Below, piece after piece: positions 1 to 8,460 of a stretch of 64,000 nucleotides of DNA (the stretch's first letter is position 1; the number at the start of each line of letters is the position of its first letter). The notes below the pieces were generated by a model. The model did not search any database. It was not told the DNA's origin and was given only the letters and a program-made list of their open reading frames with translations. Location of the stretch: assembly GCF_023734775.1 (NCBI RefSeq), contig NZ_AP025732.1:1240001-1304000 (forward strand), written 5' to 3'. This stretch comes from Nostoc cf. commune SO-36. GTDB taxonomy: Bacteria; Cyanobacteriota; Cyanobacteriia; Cyanobacteriales; Nostocaceae. The position numbers and the translations under genes were made by a program.

Positions 1-395
1 TAAGTGGGGAGGCGGGAAAATCTATTACTAAATCCTGGAACTGAATCATTGGGAATAGGGAATAGGGCATTGGGAAGAATTCATTCTCAATTCTCCATTC
101 CCCATTCCCTAGTTTTCACCGAAGTTTGGCTGCTTCGGTTCTCACAAGGGCACAAAAAATTTTTGAAAAGTCAAAATATTCCTAAAGTAAAAAGAAAAAT
201 ATCTTATTTTACTTTTACCTTTATTGGCAGGCATTTTGTGCTATGTCAGTCTAGTATTTATTACTATTTGCACAACTTTTTGCAATAAATTGCTCCTCAT
301 TCTTAAAAAAAAATTTATCTATGACAGATTGTCATATTTGGCGTTGATTTTATTTAAAATGAGAAAGGGAAAAAATTATATGTTGGGAGAGAGGT
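1..395. other. repeat-rich spacer upstream of petE
   Basis: No convincing gene is visible. Bases 50-115 hold copies of GGGAATAGGG-type short repeats and their inverse (CATTCCCCATTCCC), a common spacer repeat in this window. The rest is AT-rich and leads into the petE promoter region. Confidence 0.5.
320..336. promoter_or_regulatory. 7-3-7 palindrome upstream of petE
   Basis: TATGACA-GAT-TGTCATA is a perfect dyad about 60 bases before the petE start. Copper control of plastocyanin and cytochrome c6 in cyanobacteria uses a BlaI-family repressor (PetR), and BlaI-type repressors bind short dyads with an ACA...TGT core. That this dyad is the operator is inference. Confidence 0.4.
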
Positions 396-815
396 ATGAA
401 ATTAATTTCGGCAAGCTTGCGACGCCTTAGTTTAGCTGTGTTGACAATCCTTTTAGTTGTTAGCAGCTTTGCTGTTTTTACTCCCAGTGCTTCGGCTGAA
501 ACCTACAAGGTGAAATTGGGTAGCGATAAAGGAATGCTGGCTTTTGAACCGAAAAAGTTGACCATTAAACCAGGCGACACGGTTGAATGGGTGAACAATA
601 AAGTTCCTCCCCATAATGTTGTGTTTGATCCTGCCAAGAACCCGACCAAGGATGCCACTTTAGCAAAATCTCTATCTCATAAGAATTTGCTGATGAGTGC
701 TGGTCAAAAGGAAGCAACTATCTTCCCCGCAGACGCACCTGCTGGTGACTACACTTTCTACTGCGAACCCCACCGTGGTGCTGGCATGGTTGGTACAATC
801 ACTGTCGAAGGCTAA
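396..815 (+). CDS. petE: plastocyanin
   Basis: Plastocyanin is the copper protein of the thylakoid lumen that carries electrons from cytochrome b6f to photosystem I. The 139-residue precursor has a signal peptide of about 34 residues ending in ASA, then a mature cupredoxin of normal length. The copper ligands are visible: His73 (PPHNVV) and the C-terminal Cys123, His126 and Met131 (YCEPHRGAGM). GGGAGAGAGG directly before the ATG serves as ribosome binding site. A palindrome at 320-336 may be a copper-responsive operator. The alternative donor, cytochrome c6, follows on the same strand about 250 bases downstream. Confidence 0.95.
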   Translation: MKLISASLRRLSLAVLTILLVVSSFAVFTPSASAETYKVKLGSDKGMLAFEPKKLTIKPGDTVEWVNNKVPPHNVVFDPAKNPTKDATLAKSLSHKNLLMSAGQKEATIFPADAPAGDYTFYCEPHRGAGMVGTITVEG

Positions 816-1061
816 GAACATCGCCATTGACAACAAGATAATTTCTCAATGAAATTAGTTCATAGCGACACGCTACACTCCTAAGAGTGACGCACAAAAT
901 TCATGAAATGGCGGTAATGAGTCCCATCATCTCCTAAGACGCTAAACAACCTGTAGCGATGGAAGGATGAACTCGTTACCGCCAATTTTGATCAAATTTG
1001 ACTTAATCGGAGATTAATCGCGTTTATACTCTTGCTGGAGGCTTGTTGCGAGGAAATTTTC

Positions 1062-1406
1062 TTGAGAATACTTTTATTAATCCTACTGTCAGCGATCGCT
1101 TTATTCAAATTGACATTCATTAGTCCAGCACTAGCTGCCGAAACATCTAACGGTGCTAAAATTTTCGAGGCTAACTGTGCCTCTTGCCATATAGGTGGCG
1201 GCAACATCCTGATTAGCCAGAAAACCTTGAAAAAGGAAGCATTGTCAAAGTATCTAGAAAATTATGATAGCGAATCAATCCAGGCGATTATTCATCAAGT
1301 GCAAAATGGCAAAAATGCCATGCCTGCCTTTAAAGGCAAGTTAAGCTCTGAGGAGATTCTGGAGGTTGCTGCTTATGTTTTTCAAAATGCAGAACATGGT
1401 TGGTAA
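1062..1406 (+). CDS. petJ: cytochrome c6
   Basis: This soluble c-type cytochrome of the lumen replaces plastocyanin as donor to photosystem I or to the terminal oxidase. Counting from a TTG at 1062, the 114-residue precursor has a hydrophobic signal peptide cut near ALA-AET, the haem motif CASCH (about residues 39-43) and the axial Met87 in KNAMPAF. The C-terminal [12 protein letters not shown] is typical of the family. I prefer TTG 1062 because AGGA lies 7 bases upstream; the longer TTG start at 1032 would sit almost on a TATACT -10-like box at 1025-1030. No ATG start is available. Several c6 paralogues exist in Nostoc, so the petJ label is less certain than the family. Confidence 0.85.
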   Translation: MRILLLILLSAIALFKLTFISPALAAETSNGAKIFEANCASCHIGGGNILISQKTLKKEALSKYLENYDSESIQAIIHQVQNGKNAMPAFKGKLSSEEILEVAAYVFQNAEHGW

Positions 1407-1408
1407 AA

Positions 1409-1440
1409 TAGGGTAGCACAGATGTGCTACCCTACTTTTT
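1409..1440 (+). terminator. rho-independent terminator after cytochrome c6
   Basis: A perfect 12-bp stem, TAGGGTAGCACA paired with TGTGCTACCCTA around a two-base loop, is followed by CTTTTT. It begins 3 bases after the cytochrome stop codon and could also serve the convergent gene at 1471. Confidence 0.85.
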
Positions 1441-1470
1441 ATTTATTAATCCAAAATCACCCATTGGTGA

Positions 1471-3075
1471 TTATTTCTCTGGATTGGACTTTTGTCTGTT
1501 TTCCTTCACTTGGCGTAACCGTTCTACTAATTTTTGATCGGATTCCGCAGAAGGTGTAGGCTGACTCTTATTCACTCTGGGTAGCAATAACGGTTCGGGA
1601 GTAGTAGCTGCCGATGAAGGCGTGGGCTGGTTATTTCTGATTCGCAGTTCAGATAATGGTTTAGAAGTAACTGCTGGTGAGGGGATAGGTTGACTGCTAT
1701 TGACTCCCGGTATAGATAATGGTTTGAGACTATCTGTCGGTGAAGGCGTAGGCTGGTTATTTCTGATTCGCAGTTCAGATAATGGTTTGAGACTATCTGC
1801 GGGTAAAGACTTAGGCTGGTTATTTCTGATTCGCAAATCAGGTAATGCTGCTGGTGAGGGGATAAGCTGATTGTTATTTATTGCCGGTGCAGATAATAAC
1901 GAGGGCTTTTGCTCTTGAGTAGTAGCTGTACTATTGCTACCGTTGTTTTGGAAAAGGAGATTAAATGGATAGGAACTAATCTGTTTATCTCCCTTGGGGG
2001 ATTGCTTGTTGAAATATTCTCTTGCTTGTGATTGCAATTCCGGTGAGACTAGCTTGTCTTGAAACTTAATATCTAAGACCTTACCATCGGGATCTACCAC
2101 CAATACACCCAAAACAGCACCTTGAAGATTCGGTTTATCCGTGGGTAATGTTTGGCGGATAACTGGTTTTTGTTGAGCGTTGGGGTATTGTTGCTGGACT
2201 TCTTTTCTCAGGTTGGCGTAGGAGTCTAGCTGTGTGTAAATGCTTTGCGGCTTGTTGTTAGACATTGCCAGTTGACTTTCCCTCGCCGATAAATCGCCTA
2301 TCTGGGATGTGCCTCCCCTGGTTCCAATTAAAGTATTCCCACTCCTTGGAGCTTGTTTTAGAGAACTTATCAGCTGGTTTTGCGGAATTCTAGACGCATC
2401 ATTAATCGGTTGCGTCATTTGTGAAGTTGTATTTACCTGCGCTGTTGCAATAGGGGCAGTATCAGATAAGTTGGGAGATTGGGAATTTTGCAGAATCTCA
2501 TCAGGTATTTTCTGCGACTGCAATTCTGGCAACCTATTTACATCCAAAGGCTTAGGTGGCTCGTATTGGCTGGCAGTGTTATTTACAGGGGAAATTGAAG
2601 GAGAAAATTTAGGGCTAGTATTAAATTTAGAATTGTCAAATTTAGATGCGTCAAACCGCAAATTATTACTAGGAATCATCCGCAAAGACTGCCTTGGAGG
2701 CAAGGAGGAAACCCGATAGTTATTTGATGATGGGGGGAGTGGAGGCAGTACCAACTGGCTGGATGGCGGTGGCGCTAAAGGTGATAATCCAGCTTGGGTG
2801 CTAAAGTTCGGAGCAGAAAGCGGGGCTATTGGAGGAAGTTGTTGTAAACCAATTTGGGGTGTGGTTTGTGGTAAACGGTTTTGGTCGGCTTGGCTCAATT
2901 CCAAAAGTCCGACTGTTTTGGATGATGCTGTTTCTTTAGGCTTGTTAGAATCCACAGGCATTAATGGCACAATCATGGCGATCGCACCGTGAATACCAAG
3001 GGAAGCTATAGCTGCTATCCCAATTGGTTGGCTTAAGATTTCTGGTATATTTTTCAGCAGGGAGACGTAAGACAT
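1471..3075 (-). CDS. proline-rich TonB-like protein
   Basis: The 534-residue protein starts with a short cytoplasmic stretch and one hydrophobic segment at about residues 18-40. A long Pro/Gln/Ser/Asn-rich, low-complexity region follows, consistent with a periplasm-spanning linker. Around residues 300-375 is a more structured block (AVLGVLVVDPDGKVLDIKF) that resembles the TonB C-terminal fold. The last 140 residues contain a repeated motif, LRIRNNQPTPSP...LKPLS, in several near-identical copies. The layout (one anchor, Pro-rich linker, TonB-like block) suggests an envelope energy-transducing or scaffold protein. No ExbB/ExbD genes lie nearby, so the role is unproven. Confidence 0.6.
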   Translation of the reverse strand: MSYVSLLKNIPEILSQPIGIAAIASLGIHGAIAMIVPLMPVDSNKPKETASSKTVGLLELSQADQNRLPQTTPQIGLQQLPPIAPLSAPNFSTQAGLSPLAPPPSSQLVLPPLPPSSNNYRVSSLPPRQSLRMIPSNNLRFDASKFDNSKFNTSPKFSPSISPVNNTASQYEPPKPLDVNRLPELQSQKIPDEILQNSQSPNLSDTAPIATAQVNTTSQMTQPINDASRIPQNQLISSLKQAPRSGNTLIGTRGGTSQIGDLSARESQLAMSNNKPQSIYTQLDSYANLRKEVQQQYPNAQQKPVIRQTLPTDKPNLQGAVLGVLVVDPDGKVLDIKFQDKLVSPELQSQAREYFNKQSPKGDKQISSYPFNLLFQNNGSNSTATTQEQKPSLLSAPAINNNQLIPSPAALPDLRIRNNQPKSLPADSLKPLSELRIRNNQPTPSPTDSLKPLSIPGVNSSQPIPSPAVTSKPLSELRIRNNQPTPSSAATTPEPLLLPRVNKSQPTPSAESDQKLVERLRQVKENRQKSNPEK

Positions 3076-3694
3076 AGCTGTTATCGTTCACTCACTCAGT
3101 TGCAGTTGACTAGCGATTTTCTCTTTCCGAATATATTGCAATATCTGGTAAGAGATGCGTTCCTCAAAGGAAGTAATAACTTTCTCTACTGGCAATCAAA
3201 ACGCCCAAGTTGCCATTTATTTAAGTTTCTAATTGATCAATAACGGTGTTTCATATCTTCAAATTTGAGCTTGCTAAAGAGAAATTTGAAAAATTACTGC
3301 TTTTGATTTTTGGTTCTTATGACGCACACAATTAAAATTAATATCTGGGATATTTATAAAGTTTAAGTGAACACCCAAATCTGAGTACATCCCAACATCT
3401 GCGGAAGTTGCCTTGTTTTTCTATTGTTTTCCAGTCAACTGAGCTTTTGTAGCAGATGGCACACTTGATTGTTACCAGGATAGTACCCTATGTGAAAATA
3501 CTACCACATCAGCAGCCCTGAAAACTGTTGCAGATTGTACAATTACTATTGAAATTCTCCCCCCTAAACTCCACCAAAACTATTTGGGTTTCGATAAAAG
3601 GAGTCGGTAATACAATCGTAATTCTAGCTTCAGAATCTGACTACTTCTGCTTCAAAAAAGTTCAAACCCTGAATCATTGCAGCCAAAATTTAAA
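3076..3694. other. long spacer without a clear gene
   Basis: About 600 AT-rich bases separate two divergent genes. I see no tRNA, strong hairpin or convincing reading frame. A 60-codon frame at 3528-3710 lacks a ribosome binding site and overlaps the next gene. Confidence 0.5.
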
Positions 3695-4390
3695 ATGCCG
3701 TTACCAATAGTTATTTTACCTGGATATTTAGAAAATGCGATCGCTTACCGCCAACTAGAACAATCGCTACAGCAGTTAGATTTTCCCACGGTTACAGTTC
3801 CACTACGACGGCGTGATTGGCTCCCTACTATTGGCAGAAGACCCGTTACATCGATTTTGCAACAACTCGATCAGACAATCAAGCATATATTGCATCAATA
3901 TAATGCTACTCAAATAAACTTGATTGGTCACTCAGCCGGAGGTTGGATATCCCGCATTTACATGGGAGAAAAGCCTTATTTGGCAGGCGGTAATGTCAAA
4001 CCGTTTCTCTGGGAAGGGCATCCCCTGGTTGCGACTTTCATCACCTTGGGCACACCCCATATCAGCCAAGAACGCTGGACACGCTCTAATTTAGATTTTG
4101 TTACCAATAACTACCCAGGAGCTTTTTATAAAAACGTTCGTTACGTTTGTGTAGCTGGCAAAACTATCTTTGGACAAAGGCGGCCTGGTAGTTGGTTAGC
4201 TTACAATAGCTACCAATTAACCTGTGGTAAGGGTAACACTTGGGGAGATGGAATCACACCCATTGAAGCTGCTCATTTAGAGGGGGCAGAAAATCTGGTG
4301 ATTGAAGGTGTGAGGCATTCTCCCCGAAGTCCGGGAATTTGGTATGGCTCACCAGAACCCTTAAAAGCTTGGGTGCAATATTTGATTTAA
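3695..4390 (+). CDS. alpha/beta hydrolase, lipase-like
   Basis: This is a lipase or esterase-type alpha/beta hydrolase of about 230 residues. The protein opens with the typical first strand MPLPIVILPGYL, has an oxyanion-region Asn/Gly context, and carries the nucleophile elbow GHSAGGW followed by ISRIYMG. A later TLGTPH motif is common in triacylglycerol lipases and PGAP1-like proteins. The last His is probably in the EGVRHSPRSPG segment. ATG 3695 is preferred over an in-frame ATG at 3677 because it begins the conserved strand. No signal peptide is seen, so it is probably cytoplasmic. The substrate is unknown. Confidence 0.75.
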   Translation: MPLPIVILPGYLENAIAYRQLEQSLQQLDFPTVTVPLRRRDWLPTIGRRPVTSILQQLDQTIKHILHQYNATQINLIGHSAGGWISRIYMGEKPYLAGGNVKPFLWEGHPLVATFITLGTPHISQERWTRSNLDFVTNNYPGAFYKNVRYVCVAGKTIFGQRRPGSWLAYNSYQLTCGKGNTWGDGITPIEAAHLEGAENLVIEGVRHSPRSPGIWYGSPEPLKAWVQYLI

Positions 4391-4402
4391 AAAACTTTAT
4401 CA

Positions 4403-4662
4403 AACAGAATTCAGGAGTCAGGAGCCAGAATGGGCTAAACGCCCCGCTACCGCTAACAGAATTGAATTCTGTGCGACTGGTAATGAATAAACGGGTTTAA
4501 AACCCCAGACGCTCGATAGCGCAGCGTTAGCGACGCAGGAGCGTCTGACTCGCTTGCCGCCGGCGCTATAGTCTGCACGGTGTCTACAATTGGTTGGGGT
4601 CTGAATCCCCAACGAAAGTGATTCTGACTCCTGAATTCTGACTTCTGAATTCTTCTTCAACT
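4403..4662. repeat. GAATTCAGGAGTCAG palindromic repeat, copy A
   Basis: The element is bounded by CAGAATTCAGGAGTCAGGA on the left and TCCTGAATTCTGACTTCTG on the right, which are near-perfect inverse copies. The interior contains further short Nostoc repeats (GACGCTCGATAGCGCAGCG, GCTTGCCGCCGGCGCTAT). Related copies lie at 10946-11149 and 37938-38050. Reading frames here are by-products of the repeat. Confidence 0.75.
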
Positions 4663-4734
4663 AAATACAACATTATTAATATTTCTTAGCTAAAATTATA
4701 ATAAATACTTAGTTAAGAACAGGAGGGGTGAGCT

Positions 4735-5367
4735 ATGCAAAGCACCCAGTTCGATAAGATTTTGCGGCGAATAGCGACGATATTATCAGTCGTGATTCTG
4801 ACTCTGTGTTTAATTTATGTATCTACCGGAGTTTTGCTTGCTTTTTACTATGAACCAACAGCAGGCGGAGCTTATAACTCCTTAAAGATGATTAATACAC
4901 AACTGCCATACGGCTGGTTGTTTTTAAGAGCGCATGATATTGCTGGTAACGCCATAATTGCGATCGCTCTAATTCAAATTGTAGTGATGTTTTTAGGTCG
5001 GCAATTTCGCAAGAGTTGGCTGGCTGCTTGGATTAGCGTGATTTTGTTGACCCTAAGTGCGATCGGGCTGGATTGGACAGCGATGATTTTAGATTGGACT
5101 CAGGAAGGATACTGGCGGTTTAGCATTGAGCTAGGAACGATCGAAGCTATTCCTTTCATTGGTGGGCAACTGCGCGAAATCCTAACTGGCGGTGGAGCCA
5201 TCAACACAACTACCGTCGAACACCTTTACACAATACACAGTTATCTGATTTCGGTAACGACGCTAATTCTTGCTGTAGTACATTTGTCTGCTTTACTCTG
5301 GCAAGAATCGCAAGGGGAATTAGGAGAGAGGCAATTAATAGCTTCTCTACAGGAGAGAGGCAATTAA
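4735..5367 (+). CDS. cytochrome b6-like membrane protein lacking one haem ligand
   Basis: The 210-residue protein is a clear paralogue of PetB, the cytochrome b6 subunit. It keeps FYYEPT at 37-42 (PetB FYYKPT), the GWLF segment, EAIPFIGG and the fourth helix. Aligning on FYY gives exact spacing: His67 and His168 match the two ligands of haem bL, and His183 matches one bH ligand. The second bH ligand (PetB His100) is Gln81, and PetB Cys35, which holds haem cn, is Ile16. The N-terminus is about 19 residues shorter than PetB. The gene is preceded by AGGAGGGG. Its last 16 residues come from a 29-bp tandem duplication. It may be a divergent b-type electron carrier; no partner subunit is adjacent. 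Confidence 0.8.
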   Translation: MQSTQFDKILRRIATILSVVILTLCLIYVSTGVLLAFYYEPTAGGAYNSLKMINTQLPYGWLFLRAHDIAGNAIIAIALIQIVVMFLGRQFRKSWLAAWISVILLTLSAIGLDWTAMILDWTQEGYWRFSIELGTIEAIPFIGGQLREILTGGGAINTTTVEHLYTIHSYLISVTTLILAVVHLSALLWQESQGELGERQLIASLQERGN

Positions 5368-5379
5368 TCGCCTCTGTAC
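5322..5379 (+). repeat. 29-bp tandem duplication
   Basis: Two 29-base copies beginning AGGAGAGAGGCAATTAAT (5322-5350 and 5351-5379) lie side by side. The first encodes the C-terminal tail of the cytochrome b6-like protein, and the stop codon arises in the second copy. Confidence 0.85.
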
Positions 5380-5414
5380 AGCAGTTACTATTTTGTCCCC
5401 AATCCCCAATCCCC

Positions 5415-7334
5415 TCATCCCCCAGGAACCTCACTAGGAGAAAGTTGAGATAATTGGGCCAGAGATAAGTCCTCAACCTCCGGTAGCTTTTTTAAGGAAA
5501 GGGGAGTGGATTGGGTAGCACCAGATAAACGTTTTAAAAGGCTAGGCCTGGGGTCATGCAACAGGTAAATAATGCGATCGCCAATTTCCCACTCGTATTT
5601 TGCTGGCATTACCTGTAAGCGTTCTTTTCGTTCTACCAATAGCGGTATCAACGCCCCAGTCCTAATCATTTCTTGGATACGCTCATTTTGACTAGAAAAT
5701 TCTAACTCATCGAGTGTGGTTGTTCCCAACTTCACTCGCCCATCATTCAAATACTCATTCCAAGTTTTAATCGCTAAATCTGGAATAAAAGCTTGATTAA
5801 CTTTATTACTAACCGAAATATTTGCTTGCGGATCGCGGGGAAAAACAGCTAAAACGCGAGGCGGATTAAACTCCTCAGCTGCTCGTTGAGCCAAAACAAA
5901 ATTCACCTCCCCATTACTTGTCATCGCCAAAAAAGTACCCATAGAGGCAAGTCCTGCCTCTTCCAAAACAGCAGCATCCAGCGCACTGCTGGCAATCACT
6001 CGGAGATTTTGTGCCTCAGCTTGAACAAGATATTGGGGGTCAGTATCAATCATCACCACATTTTCTCCCCGTTCTTGAAAGAATCGGGCAATCAAAAGAC
6101 TCAAGGGATTACAACCCACAATAACTGCCCCAGTTGCATCTTTGGAGGTAATTTGCAGCCATTGAGCAACCCAACCAGCTGTTAGCCCTTGGCAGACAAC
6201 AGTCATGATAATTGTCAGGAATACCAGAGCTTTGATAGAATCGCCGCCGTTAATGCCGCGCTGTGTCAGCGAAATCGCAAAAAAAGAAGCTACGGAAGCG
6301 GCAACAATTCCTCTCGGAGCAACCCAGCTTAAAAATACTTTCTGTCGCCAGTTTAGGTCACTATTCCAGGTACACAAGAGGATATTAATCGGGCGAACGA
6401 CAAACATTAGTACCAAAACGGTGAATACGCTACCCCAACCCAAAGCAAACACACTGGCAATAGATAAATCAGCAGCTAATAAGATAAATAGCACCGAGAC
6501 ACTAAGGATTGTCAGTTGACCCTTAAAGCTTCGTAACAGTCGTTCTTCTGGGACTGACGAGTTCGCAAATACTGCCCCTGCAACTACTGTTGTCATTACT
6601 CCCGATTCACTGCGGATCATTTGCGATAAGGTAAACAGGCTCCAAAGTATCGCCAATACCACTAAGTTTTTTAGCTCAAATGACAGAAAACTAGCGCGTT
6701 TAAAAATCAAACTCATCAGATAACCGCCAGCCCCGCCAATTGCCGCACCAACACCCAGGCGCATCAGTAAACCAGCGATCGCATTGATGGGGTCAGCATC
6801 ACCGTTCAAAATCGTATCGAGGACAACGAAGGCGAGGATAGCCCCTACGGGGTCAATTAAAACTCCTTCTCCTTCCAAAAGCGTTGCTACTTGCCGATCT
6901 ACATTAATTTGTTTCAGCAAAGGGCCAACGACCGTTGGGCCTGTCACCACAATTATGGAAGCATAGAGAAAAGCTATGTTCCAAGGAAATTCGCCCAGCC
7001 AGTGGGCTGCCATGCTCCCACCTAGCAATGTGATTAGCGTTCCTTGAGTCACCAGCAATTGCAAGCTGACTGAAACTCTGCCTAATTCTCGTAAATCCAA
7101 GTTAAGTCCGCCTTCAAACAAAATTATTGCCGTGGCGAGGGCGACAATAACTTCTAGTCCAGTGCCTAGCGAATGGGGATGCAATAGCCCTATACCATCA
7201 GAGCCAAACAGAATGCCCAACAGCAATAACAAGACGATGCTGGGGACACGAAGGTATGCAGCTAGCACTTGGGCGCTAATGCCAGCAAAGACAGCGATCG
7301 CCATCTGTGTGGTGATTTCAAAAGATGCTTCCAT
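5415..7334 (-). CDS. CPA1-type sodium/proton antiporter with TrkA-N domain
   Basis: This 639-residue cation/proton antiporter probably exchanges Na+ or K+ for H+ across the plasma or thylakoid membrane. The first 400 residues form about 12 hydrophobic segments with the NhaP-like core EGEGVLIDPVGAI, which holds the acidic transport residue in the usual place. Residues from about 410 form a TrkA-N Rossmann domain (GAVIVGCNPLSLLIARFF ... VVMIDTD), a regulatory NAD(H)/nucleotide-binding module. The glycine motif is degenerate (GCNPLS). A TrkA-C-like segment may follow. The gene converges with the cytochrome b-like gene and stands alone. Confidence 0.88.
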   Translation of the reverse strand: MEASFEITTQMAIAVFAGISAQVLAAYLRVPSIVLLLLLGILFGSDGIGLLHPHSLGTGLEVIVALATAIILFEGGLNLDLRELGRVSVSLQLLVTQGTLITLLGGSMAAHWLGEFPWNIAFLYASIIVVTGPTVVGPLLKQINVDRQVATLLEGEGVLIDPVGAILAFVVLDTILNGDADPINAIAGLLMRLGVGAAIGGAGGYLMSLIFKRASFLSFELKNLVVLAILWSLFTLSQMIRSESGVMTTVVAGAVFANSSVPEERLLRSFKGQLTILSVSVLFILLAADLSIASVFALGWGSVFTVLVLMFVVRPINILLCTWNSDLNWRQKVFLSWVAPRGIVAASVASFFAISLTQRGINGGDSIKALVFLTIIMTVVCQGLTAGWVAQWLQITSKDATGAVIVGCNPLSLLIARFFQERGENVVMIDTDPQYLVQAEAQNLRVIASSALDAAVLEEAGLASMGTFLAMTSNGEVNFVLAQRAAEEFNPPRVLAVFPRDPQANISVSNKVNQAFIPDLAIKTWNEYLNDGRVKLGTTTLDELEFSSQNERIQEMIRTGALIPLLVERKERLQVMPAKYEWEIGDRIIYLLHDPRPSLLKRLSGATQSTPLSLKKLPEVEDLSLAQLSQLSPSEVPGG

Positions 7335-7657
7335 GTTGTAGATTTTGAGCGATTTATTTCAAAATCTTTTGTAAAAAACCGTAGATATTAACTTTACAAG
7401 TATTAGAGCAGAAAGCCTAGCAGTGGCAAGGTCAACTCAGGAACCTTGCCAATCATACCCTTTGTCCATTGCTGAATTTAGCGTTTTTTCTATCTGGGCA
7501 TCTCTCGAAGTTCAGAGCGCCGGACGCTGATGAACCCTGCGGCTTGCCGCAGAAGCATCTAGAGAATTCTTTTGGTGTCTCCATGTTTTTTGTATCCTCT
7601 TCAAGTTTTTGCCTCCACCCAGTTTAGCCGCCACAAACTTTTTTTTTGCAAAACCTG
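7335..7657. other. spacer between antiporter and tRNA-Glu
   Basis: No gene is visible. Around 7510-7562 there is a copy of the GC-rich Nostoc repeat type (GACGCTGATGAACCCTGCGG followed by CTTGCCGCAGAAGCATCT). The 3' end carries the tRNA promoter. Confidence 0.5.
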
Positions 7658-7686
7658 TTGACAACTGCCAGGAAATTGGTTAACTT
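7658..7686 (+). promoter_or_regulatory. sigma70-type promoter of tRNA-Glu
   Basis: A consensus -35 box TTGACA (7658-7663) is followed after 17 bases by TAACTT (7681-7686). This puts the transcription start about 10-15 bases before the mature tRNA. Confidence 0.7.
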
Positions 7687-7706
7687 ATAAAAGGTCTGAG
7701 TCCGAT

Positions 7707-7779
7707 GCCCCCATCGTCTAGAGGCCTAGGACACCTCCCTTTCACGGAGGTAACGGGGATTCGAATTCCCCTGGGGGTA
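7707..7779 (+). tRNA. trnE: tRNA-Glu (anticodon UUC)
   Basis: The 73-base gene folds as a cloverleaf: acceptor GCCCCCA pairs with TGGGGGT (terminal G-U), the anticodon loop CTTTCAC carries UUC, and the T arm contains GGGGATTCGAATTCCCC. CCA is not encoded. In cyanobacteria this tRNA also supplies glutamyl-tRNA for tetrapyrrole (chlorophyll and haem) synthesis. Confidence 0.97.
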
Positions 7780-7791
7780 CTTAAAAACAAT

Positions 7792-7811
7792 AAAAAGCAA
7801 GAGCTTTTTTG
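7792..7811 (+). terminator. terminator after tRNA-Glu
   Basis: AAAAAGC and GCTTTTTT form a short A/T-rich stem with an AAGA loop and a T run 12 bases after the tRNA. Confidence 0.6.
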
Positions 7812-7867
7812 TTGGCAGCTTGCAAAGCAAAACCATCATCCAGAAATCAACCTGAATGATGGTTTAA

Positions 7868-8452
7868 CTAATATGGTTCTTTGCTGGCTAGTTCTTCTAC
7901 ACGTTGGTGAATAGCCGCAAGATTTAAGCGCAAATCTTTACTCAGACGATTTTCAATGATTCCCACAGGCATAGTGAGTTTAGGCCAAACTTGAATTGTA
8001 TAGCACAGATTTGTGCCGACAAACTCACCGAGGGAATAAGGCTCTAAGCACCAGCTACCAGAAAAGCCTTTAAAATCTCCCTCTACCATGCAGAAATTAA
8101 TTTCTTTGGGGAAGCATTCTTGCAGATCCAGAACCACCCGCGCAGAAAAGTTGAAATTCAGTAGGCGCTGGGAGCCTACTTGCTCTAGTCTAATTCCACC
8201 ATTGGGATGCTCGATTAGACAACTTTTAGCGAGGTTGGGGAGAAAGTTAGGCAATGCTTCATAATCTGTCAGAACTTTCCAGATTTGTTCCACTGGTTGA
8301 GGAATTTGAACTTTGGCAGTGATTTGCCTTTGTCGCTCTGCTATTTTCTTAATTTGAACTTCTACCTTAACAGGCAAATCTCCTTCTAGGTTAATGTCAT
8401 CAGTGGGAGACTGCAAATCAGGGTTCTCTGTTGTGTTCTGTTTTTTAGTCAC
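7868..8452 (-). CDS. SRPBCC family protein (polyketide cyclase/dehydrase-like)
   Basis: The 194-residue protein has a START/SRPBCC ligand-binding fold. After a charged N-terminal 45 residues, the domain opens with AKVQIPQPVEQIWKVLTDYEALPNFLPNLA, written in the usual way for coenzyme-Q-binding and cyclase-like members. It ends with a long amphipathic helix (LRLNLAAIHQRVEEL). It has no signal peptide or membrane segment. It begins 8 bases after the stop of the upstream histidine kinase on the same strand, so the two are probably co-transcribed. The ligand is unknown. Confidence 0.75.
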   Translation of the reverse strand: MTKKQNTTENPDLQSPTDDINLEGDLPVKVEVQIKKIAERQRQITAKVQIPQPVEQIWKVLTDYEALPNFLPNLAKSCLIEHPNGGIRLEQVGSQRLLNFNFSARVVLDLQECFPKEINFCMVEGDFKGFSGSWCLEPYSLGEFVGTNLCYTIQVWPKLTMPVGIIENRLSKDLRLNLAAIHQRVEELASKEPY

Positions 8453-8460
8453 TTTCAGAA

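Noticed and set aside
2309..2992. Plus-strand frames opposite the TonB-like gene
   Set aside because: Low-complexity antisense of a Pro-rich gene.
3528..3710. 60-codon frame before the hydrolase
   Set aside because: No ribosome site, no protein-like pattern, overlaps the hydrolase start.
4418..4660. 80-codon minus-strand frame
   Set aside because: Lies fully inside palindromic repeat copy A and has repeat-derived composition.
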